DNA from: Paralithodes platypus
Taxonomy: Eukaryota; Arthropoda; Malacostraca; Decapoda; Lithodidae
Assembly (NCBI GenBank): GCA_032716605.1
Contig: CM064512.1
Span: 22,445,810-22,509,809, forward strand
Reading direction: 5' to 3'
Length of the DNA stretch: 64,000 bases
Shown in pieces: positions 1 to 10,201 of this stretch. Position numbers and translations under genes: made by a program. Each line of letters opens with the position of its first letter. The stretch's first letter is position 1. The notes below the pieces were generated by a model that saw only the letters and a program-made list of their open reading frames with translations, had not been told where the DNA came from and ran no database searches.

Positions 1-355
1 TAGGAGTGAAGAGTTTATTGTTGTTTAGAGTAACTATATTGAAGCATCTTTTTATTATATTAAATCTTGCATTGATATAATTGATCTTTCCCTAGCTTCC
101 CTTTTGTGTATTTTAACGTAACTTGCATCTTGTGTGTTATCAGGCTATACCAGTGTGGGTTAGCCTGAAGTAGAGTACATTTATGCTCAGTTAAGCATAC
201 CCCGTTATCGCAGATTAACTCTGGAGGGTATAGGTGTTTTGTTAGCCGGCATATAAGTTCAAGGGTTTGGATCTAGCGTACTGTTGTTGCATAGTGCCCT
301 ATTACTAGTCCAATCTTTAAGTGCCCTTGTTTTATTCGTAGCCCCGGTCGTAACA
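1..355 (+). repeat. 3' part of a family A LTR, cut by window start
   Basis: The first 355 bases match the last part of the solo LTR at 3161-4966 and, less closely, the LTR at 60336-62580. Shared blocks include the stretch around 'gagtttattgttgtttag' and the end 'cggtcgtaaca'. The strand follows from the complete element at 60336, where the LTR is followed by a primer-binding site and gag. No primer-binding site follows base 355, so this is a solo LTR or the 3' LTR of an element lying upstream of the window. Confidence 0.85.
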
Positions 356-356
356 T

Positions 357-563
357 ATGAACCGGAAACTTGTCACAAAAGTTCCATACAAGAAACTGAA
401 GAGCTTTGGTCTGGAGCTGGTGACAGCGAAGAAGCAAGATGGATACAAGGCAGATGATAGTAGTGATACCGGTAGTGTAAACAGTGGAGAGTCCGGAGAC
501 ACATTAGTTTTGGGCTCAGTCGAGGCTACCATAAATATGAGGGCTCCCAATTTCGCCTTTTAA
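357..563 (+). other. Unexplained 68-codon ORF beside the LTR
   Basis: An ATG-started ORF of 68 codons begins 2 bases after the LTR end. It is rich in lysine at the N-terminus and in serine, aspartate and glycine in the middle. I do not recognise it. It has no Kozak, splice or promoter support I can see. It may be a chance ORF or the remnant of an older element disrupted by the LTR. The opposite-strand ORF at the same place is equally unsupported. Confidence 0.15.
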
Positions 564-878
564 AACCAATATATTAAACCATAAATATAAAATATATAAA
601 ACCAACAGTATACAGTCGGTCCTCCGGTAACGTGGCTAATGTGTTCTGGTAACCTCCCGTGTGAGCAAAAACTGTGTTACCAAAGCCATGTGTGTACATG
701 TTAAACGTACCTTGGTGTTCTGGGGGTTTCCACAAAGTCCACTTTTTCTCCATAGAAGCCTATGTTATAATAATTAACTCAATTATAAAGGTTATTTGAC
801 ATGTGCAATCGAGTTGATTTGCCGATTGCAACAACTCTTACCTCTAAATAAATATTTCGATTAGGCTAGGCTAGTTAA

Positions 879-1358
879 CCCTTAAAAAGCGGCTCACCAC
901 TTAAGTCGAGTTAAATAAAGCTGGACTATGTGGCGGCGCTCGACATAACTCGAGTGGCAATTTCAGCACGTAATGTGGCTGAGAGAGAGAGACAAGTGGT
1001 GGCAGGAGACTAGCGAGCGTATGACTGCTCCAGACCACCGCGGCGAACCTACTGACACAAATCTCAGCTCCCTCCTCCCTCTCTCACTCGCTACATACTC
1101 AATTATGTACCGAAAGTACCGAATTACCTGCTTTTTGCACTCGCGTTGCACGGTTATTGCAAGAAAACTATCCATCATACAAGGATCGTTATGGTGTCAT
1201 TCGAAAGCTCTGTTTATGCCCTTTCAGGGATAGATACTTGTTTTACGTTCTGGGTCTTATTTAGGCATGAAAATGATCACGTAAACAACCCTATTTTGGC
1301 TAAAAACACCCCGCTGGGCGGTACACATAAATAAACCGCATAGGCCGCTCGTAAGATG
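879..1358. mobile_element. TTAA-target MITE (piggyBac-like), copy 1
   Basis: A 480-bp segment flanked by TTAA at 875-878 and 1359-1362. The left end reads CCCTTAAAAAGCGGC and the right end, reverse-complemented, CATCTTACGAGCGGC, an imperfect inverted repeat. TTAA duplication with C/G-rich ends is the piggyBac signature. The copy at 61323-61803 is nearly identical over its whole length, apart from the left terminus. The 86-codon ORF at 973-1233, identical in both copies, is carried along by that identity and resembles no transposase. Confidence 0.8.
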
Positions 1359-1431
1359 TTAAGGAGTCACAACAGTCCTGCCATTTTCGATCGAAGCTCT
1401 AAAATCCCGCCTAAAACTCGCCGTCTTATTT

Positions 1432-2905
1432 CTCACCTCACACAATGTAGTGTTCTAGTCTTCACCCAATGCACGGCAATGACCGTATCTAGCTCTGGTA
1501 TGCATAAACACTTGGTTAGGACATTTATTTGCAAAGATATGAGCATCGGTAAATGACGAAAGTCGGGAGTAATGGTTCGGCGGCCGACATAGCCTAGCCA
1601 CGCATTGCACACAACGACAACACACACACACACTCACTGGACATAGCCAAACAAACAATAACATATGTGTGTTTCGGTAATTATTCTCTCCTCACACAAT
1701 AACTACACAATGTAGAGTGTTCTAGTCTTCACTCAATGCTCGGCAACGACCATATCTAGCTCTGGTATGCATAAACACTTGGTTAGGCCATTTATTTGCA
1801 GAGATATGAGCATCAGTAATTGACGAAAGTCGGGATTAATGGTTTTTGCGGCCGACATAGCCTAGCTACGCATTGCACACAACGACAACACACACACAAC
1901 TTACTCGACATAGCCAAACAAACAATAACATATGTGTGTTTCGGTAATTATTCTCTCCTCACACAATAACTACACAATGTAGAGTGTTCTAGTCTTCACC
2001 CAATGCTTGGCAACGACCATATCTAGCTCTGGTATACATAAACACTTGGTAAGCCCATTTATTTGCAGAGATATGAGCATCGGTAAATGACGAAAGTCGA
2101 GAGTAATGGTTCGGCGGCCGACATGGCCTAGCCAAGCCACGCATTGCACACAACGACAACACACACACACACTCACTCGACATAGCCAAACAAACAATAA
2201 CAGACATGTGTTTCAGTAATTAGGGATGGATGTAGTGATCGGGCGTACGGTCGTCATGTGCGCTCGCAGTTACATTCCCGTCTATTTCGACGCTATATTT
2301 TCTGCTATTTGCCCCCTGTCATTACTACATGAATACTAGGTTAGATTAGGTTAGGTTGTTTGGTTAGGCTAATTAATTTTTATATCCAAAGGCAGTCAAA
2401 ATAGCAACATGATGGGAAAGTCCGACGCCACTATGCGTAGTGTAAACGCCCGCACTTAACATTCTTGCCAGTAATTATTCTCACCTCACACAATGTAGAG
2501 TGTTTTAGTCTTCACTCAATGCTCGGCAACGACCATATCTAGCTCTGGTATGCATAAACACTTGGTTTGGCCATTTATTTGCAGAGATATGAGCATCGGT
2601 AAATGACGAAAGTCGGGAGTAATGGTTCGGCGGCCGACATAGCATAGCCACGCATTGCACACAACGACAACACACACACACACTCTCTCGACATAGCCAA
2701 ACAAACAATAACATACGTGTGTTTCAGTAATTATTCTCACCTCACACAATAACTACACAATGTAGAGTGTTCTAGTCTTCACCCAATGTTCAGCAACGAC
2801 CATATCTAGCTCTGGTATGCATAAACACTTGGTTAGGCCATTTATTTGCAGAGATACGAGCATCGGTAAATGACGAAAGTCGGGAGTAAAGGTTCGGCAC
2901 CCGGC
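1432..2905. repeat. ~265-bp tandem repeat, about five copies
   Basis: The anchor 'ctctggtatgcataaac' recurs near 1493, 1757, 2028 (one change), 2544 and 2812. Spacings are 264, 271, 516 and 268; the 516 gap holds the 247-bp MITE at 2222-2468. Each unit has a CA-rich stretch and a stretch with 'gttcggcggccgacat'. The last unit is truncated. Reading frames over the array are not conserved, so it looks non-coding. Confidence 0.9.
2222..2468. mobile_element. 8-bp-TSD MITE (family D), copy 1, inside the tandem array
   Basis: This 247-bp insertion interrupts one tandem unit and is flanked by CAGTAATT at 2214-2221 and 2469-2476. Other units show the uninterrupted site (for example near 2727), so the empty target is visible in the same array. 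The ends are related inverted repeats: the left has 'gatgtagtgatcgggcgtac' and the reverse-complemented right has 'aatgttaagtgcgggcgttt'. Related copies lie at 52399, 52822 and 53119. It has no coding capacity. Confidence 0.8.
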
Positions 2906-3077
2906 TAGACCCAGCGTCAGTATAAGTGTTGATCGTGTTAGGAAAATGTTTGATATTTGGGGTGTACCGCGTGCCACCAAATCCGCGTTTCCAAAACGCG
3001 CGTTACCGGAGGACCGACTGTATATGTTAGCAAACTATATTTTTTAATTGCGTACAATTGACAATAGGATATATACA

Positions 3078-3134
<57 letters not shown>

Positions 3135-3160
3135 CTATATATATACCGGTATATATATAT
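3078..3160. repeat. (TA)n microsatellite
   Basis: A long alternating TA tract with a single ACCGGT interruption. It forms the left flank of the solo LTR at 3161; the tract resumes after it at 4967. Confidence 0.95.
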
Positions 3161-4966
3161 TGTGACGTCTACCAGCGTTGGCAGAATCGCCTCTCGTTAG
3201 CCACTAGCGCTCGCCAGGGACATCGAAATGGGCTACAGTTATCAGAGAATGTTGTTCTTTCTTTCCTAGTAATCGCATTGTCACAGACAGTCCAGTGGTG
3301 GTCTTTGTTTTCGTCTGTGACAACGGGTTATATTTTATATCAACAGTAGTGATGATAGTACCAGCGTGGGAATGAGAAAGATTTTCAGAGCGAGACGGTA
3401 ATATTCAGAGCGAGACGGTAGTGAGTGCCTTTAGGTGCGGGTGCATTCCTGCCTCTCGCTCGCTATTGGACGGCGTGTTCTGCTGTGTCACGTGACACCT
3501 GCTGTCTTGTGACGTCTCGGCCCGTGATTGGCTGACCATCGCGCCTTTGCGGGCTCCTGTGTAACTTACCTCCTCCGTGAGGGTCCACAGGAGCTGTCCT
3601 CGTCAGGACAGGCTTGGCGCACGTGCTTTTAACATCTCTTTGCATACTCTCCCCCCAATCACCACCTTTATCACTGTTTCTCTCTCTGAACTTCTTCTTT
3701 TCCATTACTTCTCTCCTTTATTCAATTACTTATCCCCTTGGGTTCTGCATACGGTTTTCATAGCTGGCCCATTGTATTGCATGCGCCGTCCTCTGAGATA
3801 TTTACATGTACTTAGAATAGGTTTGAGGGTTCTTAGTTAGTATAGGTTAAGAACTTTGTGTGTCTCCATTATTGATTTAGTGTTTCTGCTCTTTTATTTA
3901 ATGCTAGACTGGGATAAGGTAACTGTAGTCGCTGTCTCCGATGTGTGTATGGTTTGCTTATACCTACACGACTTCGACCGGTCCTGTGGCAGCCTGGGTT
4001 GTCTTTTCGGTTGCGTCCTTTGCGAGTGCAGCATTGTGTTGACTGAGGGTTTTGGCCTGTACCAGTTCCACACTTTACTGCCTCTTTGCTTGTCTTTAGA
4101 GGGTCGCCAGGATAGAACCAGATACTTGTGATCTGGATCTATCAAGAGAGCACCCTAGTCAATTAACGTAACTTAAAAGATGCAGTCTTAAGGACATCGC
4201 TAGGCTACGAGCCTGTCTTGCTCAACCCCAGTTCCTTACCTAGAGTATCCCAGCTAGACATTATTAATCGAGTAGACACTTGTTAGTATTTAATATAAGC
4301 TCTTTGATATGTACGCATTATTATTCACAGCATTTATTAGTCTAGGTTGTTGCTGAGCCACACAACCATAGCAGACTGTTTCGTTGATGAGGAAGTACTT
4401 CTTTTAGCGTCGAGCATTGCTACCGTTGCGCATTTATAGTATTCTCGTGTCAGTTAACATTATATGTCCTATCTTTTTGTGTATTCGATTTACACGTGTG
4501 GTGTCCTGCCTTTATATAGTTCACGATCAGTACGAGTATCTTATGAGGATCAGACTTTCTTCAGAAGTTTCCAGGTCTATGCTGTAGGACTATACTTCAC
4601 TTTCTTTCAGATAGGAGTGAAGAGTTTATTGTTGTTTAGAGTAACTGTATTGAAGCATCTTTTTAGTGTATTAAATCTTGCAGTGATTTAATTGATCTTT
4701 CCATAGATTCCTTTTTATGCATTTTAACGTAACTTGCATCTTGTTTGTTATCAGGCTATACCAGTGTCGGTTAGCCTGAAGTAGAGTACATTTATGCCCA
4801 GTTAAGGATACCCTGCTATCACAGATTAACCCTGGAGGGTATAGGTGTTTTGTTCGCCGGCATATAAGTTCGAGGGTTTGGATCTAGCGTACCGTTGTTG
4901 CATAGTGCCCTATTACTAGTCCAATCATTGAGTGCCCTTGTTTTATTCGTATTCCCGGTCGTAACA
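3161..4966 (+). mobile_element. Solo LTR, family A (Ty3/Gypsy-type)
   Basis: An 1806-bp segment starting TGTGACG and ending GTAACA, with TG...CA ends. It matches the complete 5' LTR at 60336-62580 once the MITE in that copy is removed, and its 3' part matches 1-355. It lies in a TA microsatellite that reads ATAT on both sides, as expected of a 4-bp target duplication, although this is uninformative in a TA tract. No internal region follows, so it is a product of LTR-LTR recombination. ORFs over it are chance frames. Confidence 0.9.
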
Positions 4967-4987
4967 ATATATATATATACCGGTACC

Positions 4988-5034
<47 letters not shown>
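4967..5034. repeat. (TA)n microsatellite, right flank of solo LTR
   Basis: A TA tract with an ACCGGTACCG interruption. It continues the tract at 3078-3160 that was split by the LTR. Confidence 0.9.
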
Positions 5035-5035
<1 letters not shown>

Positions 5036-5172
5036 ATACTGTATATACAGGGTGGGTGTGAACTTACCGGTACTCCCTATTAGATAATCTACAGTATATA
5101 ACTTTTGTAATTATTGCTCTATTTTCATTTAAACAAATTTCTTTTTGTCCTTAGAATAATAGAATATTATTT

Positions 5173-5454
5173 GTGATTTTTTATATCAGGTATCAGCGAA
5201 GAAAGCGGTCAAATATGGCACATCGCCTGACGCTGTGTGAGCGAGCTCAGCTGGCTTCCCTTTACGAGGTGTGGCGGTCGGTGGTACAAGTGCAGGTTAT
5301 GGTGGTGACAGTGTATGAACCTCGTGCCACAGTGGATACCAATACCATCAAGAACTACCATTCTAAGATGATTACCATGGGATCTGTGGTGGATACGCGC
5401 AGAAGTGATTTGGATGATGACGGACGACCACTTCTTGGAGCACCCAGTATCTAA
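5173..5454 (+). pseudogene. DUF4817-type helix-turn-helix fragment of a mobile element
   Basis: The useful part starts at the internal ATG at 5215. The protein reads LTLCERAQLASLYEVW near its N-terminus, then TNTIKNYHSKMITMGSVVD and a degraded DTRRSD. This matches my memory of the DUF4817 helix-turn-helix domain that sits at the start of many arthropod transposon-like proteins, where the domain normally ends in 'GSVVD..RSGRP'. The ORF stops soon after and no catalytic domain follows, because an RTE remnant begins directly downstream. The function would be DNA binding by a transposase; here it is a fragment. Confidence 0.6.
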
Positions 5455-5489
5455 AGTTATGTAGCCTACTGTATGTATAAGGGAAGGGA

Positions 5490-6200
5490 ATGCGTGGAAG
5501 TTACCTGTGTTCCTGTTTGCTGATGATACAGTTCTGATGCGTGACAATGAGTTGGAGCTGCAGGATCTTGTAAATATAGTTGGAACTGTGTGCTAAACGG
5601 AAATTGAAGGTGAATGTGGTGAAGGGTAAGGCTATGGTCTTTGAAAGGGGTGCAGTGACAGTGTAAGGTGAGGTTGAATGGTCAGGTTATGGAGTATGTC
5701 AGCTCAATTAAATATTTGGGCAGTATGATGAGTAAAGATGGGAGCATATAGGATGAAGTTTGGGATAGGGTACACCAAGGGAAGAGGGTTGTAGGAATGC
5801 TAAAAGCAGTGACAAGAAGAAAGTTGGTGAACATAGAAGTAAGTAAGTCTTTGCATGATAGTGTGGTGATCCCAACATTACCGTACGTGAGTGAAACATG
5901 GACATTGTAGGAGAGACATAAATAAAGTGAGAGGGGTGGAAATAAGTTACTTGAGAAGTGCATGTGGAGTTGTTACATGGAGACAGACAGACGAATGCGG
6001 AAGTACGAGAATGTTGTGGTGTGGCTATGTATGTGCTGGAGAGCGTGAAAAGAAATCCCTTGCGAAGGTTCGGTTATGTGGAACGTATGATGAGCGAGAG
6101 CATGACGAGGAATGTGGTAGGAGGGTTGACGGAGGACAGAGGTACGTGGAGGCGAGTCGTTCGTGGCCACCCCTTTGGGGATCAAGACGTCTGGCAATAG
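5490..6200 (+). pseudogene. RTE-like non-LTR reverse transcriptase, decayed C-terminal part
   Basis: Conceptual translation in shifting frames gives FLFADDTVLM (the catalytic YADD-type motif), then 'YVSSIKYLGSMMSKDG', 'VVIPTLPYVSETWTL' and, near 6070-6200, a 'FGYVER' and 'GTWRRVVRGHPFGDQDVW' stretch. This is the order seen at the end of RTE-clade LINE polymerases. Many stops and shifts make it non-functional. Upstream palm and endonuclease regions are absent, as usual for 5'-truncated insertions. Two better-preserved relatives lie at 15619-16010 and 28310-28717. Confidence 0.75.
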
Positions 6201-6583
6201 ATAGAGACTTTTCTGCCATGTATCAGGAATATTCTCATCCCTTATGATTGCATTAATCAGCTCTGTAACCAGCCTTACTATGATAATCTTTTAGGAGTTC
6301 AGCGACCATTTTACTGTTTGTTTCATTCTCTTGTAATTTTGTTTCCTTCTATCTCTAGTCATTGTAACCCATGTCAGTAGCTTTTATCTTAAAGTGTGTA
6401 TCTGGATCCATTTGAGAGTCTGGCCACTATATTATTATTAGTAGGTCTGTCTTTCACATACAGTATACCTGTACACTCATTTACTTTATTCCAGAACATT
6501 TTGTTTTCTTCCATTCCTTGTTTATAGGTCCAAAAACACACATAAAAGATACAGCATAATGGATAGATAGATTTGTATTTGGG
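6201..6583. other. No gene seen
   Basis: AT-rich sequence. I see no coding, inverted or tandem structure that I can support. Confidence 0.5.
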
Positions 6584-6636
6584 TTGTACACCAATTTTCA
6601 GAAACACCAGCAAAAACTGAGCCAAGCACTTCAACT

Positions 6637-7065
6637 GTGTCCTCTTCACCTTCATTTACAACTGCGCCCTCTTCAGCTGCATGTGCAACTTCTTCCCCTT
6701 CAACATCAGAGAGGAACTCTACACATTATATGTTGCAAGCACATGGTAATGTCAGTTGGGCAAATGATTTTGATATACCGTGGTCAAGGTTCTCTAGAAA
6801 CTGTGTACAGACCTTTGAAAAGGACATTAGACCAAAGCCACCAACTAGAAGAGAGATGGTAAGAATTCTTTGTGCTGAAATATATAAAATTTGTCAAAAA
6901 CCTGGTAAGAAGGCTTTGTCAATAATTGCTCAAAACATTTACTAAGAGTTATCCCAAATCTTTTGAGGATATCATTGAAGGAACCCTTGTTGGAACTGGG
7001 TTTGACTCGCTACTAAGGCAAATGGAAACAAGATTCGACAGTGTTAGAATAGAGCCTTTCACTTT
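6637..7065 (+). pseudogene. SAMD3-like / uncharacterised mobile-element domain fragment
   Basis: After a serine-proline-rich stretch the frame from 6637 reads 'WANDFDIPWSRF', 'RPKPPTRREMVRIL' and 'KPGKKALSIIAQNIY', then stops. A frame change near 6942 continues with 'YPKSFEDIIEGTLVGTGFDS' and 'LLRQMETRFDSV'. I recall this arrangement (RREMVRI, then YPKSF..., then a LL.Q...R segment) from large SAMD3-like uncharacterised proteins of fish and invertebrates, several mobile. No SAM domain or partner gene is seen. The function is unknown and the frame break suggests a pseudogene or a missed splice. Confidence 0.45.
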
Positions 7066-7440
7066 TATATGACCGTGTTATTCAAATCCGTGTTATAGAG
7101 AGCACGACTGTACTGTACATTACTTATGACCAATGACTGTACCTACAAGTAGGCTCTACATATATAGTTTGTGATAAAACTGAATTCATATTATATAGTA
7201 ATGTATAAAAGGATTTATAATTAATATTTTGTCAATGGAGAGAAGAGATGTATTGGGTGGAGACCCTCAATTATCCTAGAGTGAGCTTGGAAAAGGTCAT
7301 GTATGATATGTGCAAAAATGGTACTATTAGTACTATTACCTTAACTGGTATAAATAATTTAAGCTACCGGTAGCATAGAATGATAATAGAATTCAGGTGA
7401 TTTACTTTATGATTCCAGCTCACTGTTGTATATAATGTCT
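7066..7440. other. No gene seen
   Basis: AT-rich sequence. A segment at about 7068-7105, ending in 'cacgactgta', resembles the right end of a CAG/CTG-type transposon, but I found no matching left end. Confidence 0.4.
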
Positions 7441-7484
7441 ACTGGGGTGATTCGGTCCTACTTTTGACTAACTTTCATATATAT

Positions 7485-7570
7485 AGCTGTCTTGATGGTG
7501 TAGTAGCTATAATAGGTAGCATGCTGGTATTCTGTATTGATTGACTGGGGTTCAAGTCTCCCATTGAACT
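7485..7570 (+). repeat. tRNA-related (SINE-like) sequence
   Basis: The segment begins near 'cttgatggtgtagtag' and contains GGTTCAAGTCTCC, close to a polymerase III B box (GGTTCRANNCC). The A-box-like part is weak. It resembles the tRNA-like part of the 328-bp repeat at 8201-9030. It does not fold as a normal tRNA by eye. Confidence 0.4.
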
Positions 7571-7754
7571 ACATGCATTCATTAATTTCACGAATTAATA
7601 TTTATTGGTTTGTGGTTTGATGTTAGAACTAAAAGCTAAATTAATTACAGTATTGTGATATATACCAGTACTGTAGTTAATATTTGTATGCTAACATACT
7701 GCACCCCCTTGGACACTTCATCCTTCCCGTATATGTACTCCCCTCTTCATTTTA

Positions 7755-8195
7755 TCCAAACGTTACTTATCCACTGCCAAAACGGCCTTTAACATATTCA
7801 TCGCAAAGGCCCACATTACGCTATTTTCACTGATGGTTCCAAAACTACTACTGGTGTTGATTATGCTGCTGTCTCCTCTAATGCAGTCATTAATTTCTCC
7901 CTCCCTCCTCAAGCTTATGTATGGACTGCTGAACTGCTATGCAATCTGCTTTAAAATTATTCTGCTCCCCCCCCCCCCCCCCCACACACACACAGCAATT
8001 GATAATGTACAGTGATTTCCAGCACTCTGGAAGCTGTACACGCTTACTCCTCTTCCCACGTTTTAGTCTCGGCCCTACGGCTTTCGCTCCATAATTTGCA
8101 CCTCTGTGGTTTATGGGTTCAACTTGTTTGGGTGCCTGCATATGTTAGCACTCAGGGTAATGCAGATGCTGATCAAGCTGCAAAACTTACCATTT
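7755..8195 (+). pseudogene. RNase H remnant of a non-LTR retrotransposon
   Basis: Joining frames by eye gives FTDGSKTTTGVDYAAV (first catalytic Asp), YVWTAELL (catalytic Glu), SDFQ... (third Asp) and then 'WVPAYVSTQGNADADQAAKL' (fourth Asp). This is the order of the RNase H domain in LINE-type elements, for example of the I/Jockey/R1 type. A stop follows 'AELLCNLL', and a C-run with a CA repeat interrupts the domain at about 7969-7994. Two frames are needed, so it is dead. The rest of the element is absent. Confidence 0.75.
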
Positions 8196-8200
8196 CTATG

Positions 8201-9030
8201 ATAAATCGTAGGCAGTGTCCACCAACCTTTAACTGTCTTCGTGGTGCGATGTATAAGGTGTTGATTTTCGGTGTGAGCATCCTGGGTTCGAGTCCACGGA
8301 CTGCCACATGTGTTTGTAAATTTCATTAATCGATTTTAGGAGTATGGTTGGTTGTTGGAAGGAACATAATAATTGATATTGGTTCAGGAGTAATTTATCG
8401 AGAGGACTTCCCTAAGTGGTTAAGGCCCCATTAATTGCTCTTTCCATTCACATATGCATAGCCTGCGTGAGTTGCAGTTGGGATGTGTGTACATGCTTAG
8501 ATTGATATGCAGGATTCGAAGTTGCATAATAAATCGTAGGCAGTGTCCACCAACCTTTAACTGTCTTCGTGGTGCGATGTATAAGGTGTTGATTTTCGGT
8601 GTGAGCATCCTGGGTTCGAGTCCACGGACTGCCACATGTGTTTGTAAATTTCATTAATCGATTTTAGGAGTATGGTTGGTTGTTGGAAGGAACATAATAA
8701 TTGATATTGGTTCAGGAGTAATTTATCGAGAGGACTTCCCTAAGTGGTTAAGGCCCCATTAATTGCTCTTTCCATTCACATATGCATAGTCTACGTGAGT
8801 TGCAGTTGGGATGTGTGTACATGCTTAGATTGATATGCAGGATTCGAAGTTGCATAATAAATCGTAGGCAGTGTCCACCAACCTGTAACTGTCTTCGTGG
8901 TGCGATGTATAAGGTGTTGATTTTCGGTGTGAGCATCCTGGGTTCGAGTCCACGGACTGCCACATGTGTTTGTAAATTTCATTAATCGATTTTAGGAGTA
9001 TGGTTGGTTGTTGGAAGGAACATAATAATT
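8201..9030 (+). repeat. 328-bp tandem array (2.5 copies) with tRNA-like module
   Basis: Unit starts are at 8201, 8529 and 8857 (exact period 328); the third copy stops at 9030. The units differ at only a few bases. Each contains GGTTCGAGTCC (8285-8295 in unit 1), a perfect B box, and a 6-bp pairing GGCAGT (8211-8216) with ACTGCC (8300-8305). A second tRNA-like stretch, 'taagtggttaaggc', resembles an A box. T-arm pairing is poor, so this is a tRNA-derived SINE-like repeat and not a tRNA gene. Confidence 0.8.
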
Positions 9031-9103
9031 ACTTCTAGAACTTTCTTGGATATTTTATATATTTTTTTAATAAATCAAAGCAGGTGAACCGAATCACCCC
9101 CGG

Positions 9104-9871
9104 TCGACACCCAAAGCATCTTCATGATAGTAATTGTAATAACTTGAACATTATTTTTTTGCATAGTGATATATGTTTTATTGTAAGATTGTGTTGGTGC
9201 TCAATTATTTAGGTAATCAAAAGTTTATAGCAACAGTAGCTACTACCGGTAAAGAAATGTGTACAGTGAAACCATGCATATCACTCTTTAAATTGTACTG
9301 GTATATCATTATGAGATGAGAAAATACTAAACTTTTAAGCAATTAAGTCAATGAAAAAATGCCTGTTCAATTAACCCAGCAACTGCTGCTGTGAAGATTT
9401 GTCTGCGGGATTGCTGCTGGGCTCTCAGAATTATTTTTTTGTATTTCCAAAATGTTATTAGCCTACGTGATTCTTCCCCTCCCTTACCTCATAGAGTCAG
9501 CGAGTGGGGGAGGGGTGCCGCGGTTGCCTTTCATCGCCATATTTTAACTCCCGACCACAGTATCTCGACCTGCACGGAATATTTGATTGAAAATATAGGC
9601 TATATAGGTTCGGATGTGGGATGGCGTTTCCTACACATTGATTAGATTTTTGTCTGATATTGGGAAAGTCGATAATTTGGCCAAAAAATACGGGGATCTG
9701 GGATTCCCCGAACTCGCGCTTGTCGGGTTAATGAGATGGAGAATGAGTGTGGCTCATTTCATTGTTTGAAATATGTCTTGCCTACTCAATCAGTTATATC
9801 TTTCCTTCTAACAGGACAATCAGCCAATCTGGTGCTCATGAGATAGCCTACATAGCAAGTCTCCCTTGGCA
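9104..9871. other. No gene seen
   Basis: Mostly AT-rich sequence. A local ~90-bp GC-richer part near 9470-9560 carries an ORF that looks random. I see no supported feature. Confidence 0.5.
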
Positions 9872-9872
9872 C

Positions 9873-9874
<2 letters not shown>

Positions 9875-9903
<29 letters not shown>
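9875..9903 (-). repeat. (TAA)n tail at the 3' end of the LINE
   Basis: About nine ATA/TAA triplets on the plus strand, read as (ATT)n after the LINE 3' UTR on the minus strand. CR1/L2-type elements commonly end in short tandem repeats rather than poly(A). This marks the likely 3' end. Confidence 0.75.
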
Positions 9904-10201
9904 TTTATTCAGTTAGCAATTTACAGAGTTGGTACCACATAGTTTGCTTACAAATATGACATGTACCAGCCTTGCATAATTCCAACTAAGGATAGCCCAA
10001 TAAGGCCGTTAGGCGTATTTCCATTGGGGTCCTTGTGGGATTAGGTTAGCTGGGGAAAAATGGGGAGGATAAAGAAAATAGATACTTTAGAGAAAGTATT
10101 TCTAGGGGGTTATTTTAAGATACCTTACATCCTATAGTAAATATCAGTAATCCGTAATCAGTAATCATTTCAGTTTGGTTTGTCTATCTCTTATGTCGCA
10201 T

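Larger units (their letters stand above)
613..3020. mobile_element. Non-autonomous CAG...CTG / TA-target DNA transposon (pogo/Tigger-like), with nested repeats
   Basis: The ends are a perfect 20-bp terminal inverted repeat: CAGTCGGTCCTCCGGTAACG at 613-632 and its reverse complement at 3001-3020. Both sides carry the dinucleotide TA (611-612 and 3021-3022), the target duplication of the Tc1/mariner superfamily; CAG...CTG ends are usual in its pogo/Tigger branch. There is no transposase inside, so it would need a helper element. The interior holds a TTAA MITE (879-1358), about five copies of a ~265-bp tandem repeat (1432-2905) and an 8-bp-TSD MITE (2222-2468). The inner sequence next to the two ends is not otherwise similar. 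Confidence 0.8.
7441..9103. mobile_element. Possible composite element between short inverted repeats
   Basis: GGGGTGATTCGGT at 7444-7456 is exactly inverted at 9088-9100, and the match extends imperfectly on both sides. Between them lie a tRNA-like sequence, an RNase H remnant and the 328-bp tandem array. The repeats could be the ends of a DNA transposon into which other elements inserted. I could not find a convincing target duplication. Confidence 0.4.

Noticed and set aside
973..1233. 86-codon ORF, identical at 61417-61677
   Set aside because: It lies wholly inside a TTAA MITE and is identical only because the MITE copies are. No domain and overlapping ORFs on both strands.
2338..2370. 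Telomeric (TTAGG)n tract
   Set aside because: Only two or three imperfect GGTTA words, here and near 52740; too short for a telomere, used only as a weak taxon hint.
7068..7105. Right end of a CAG/CTG transposon
   Set aside because: No inverted partner found within the window.
8211..8305. Functional tRNA gene
   Set aside because: Good B box and acceptor-like pairing, but 95 bases long, with no A box at the right place and poor T-arm pairing.
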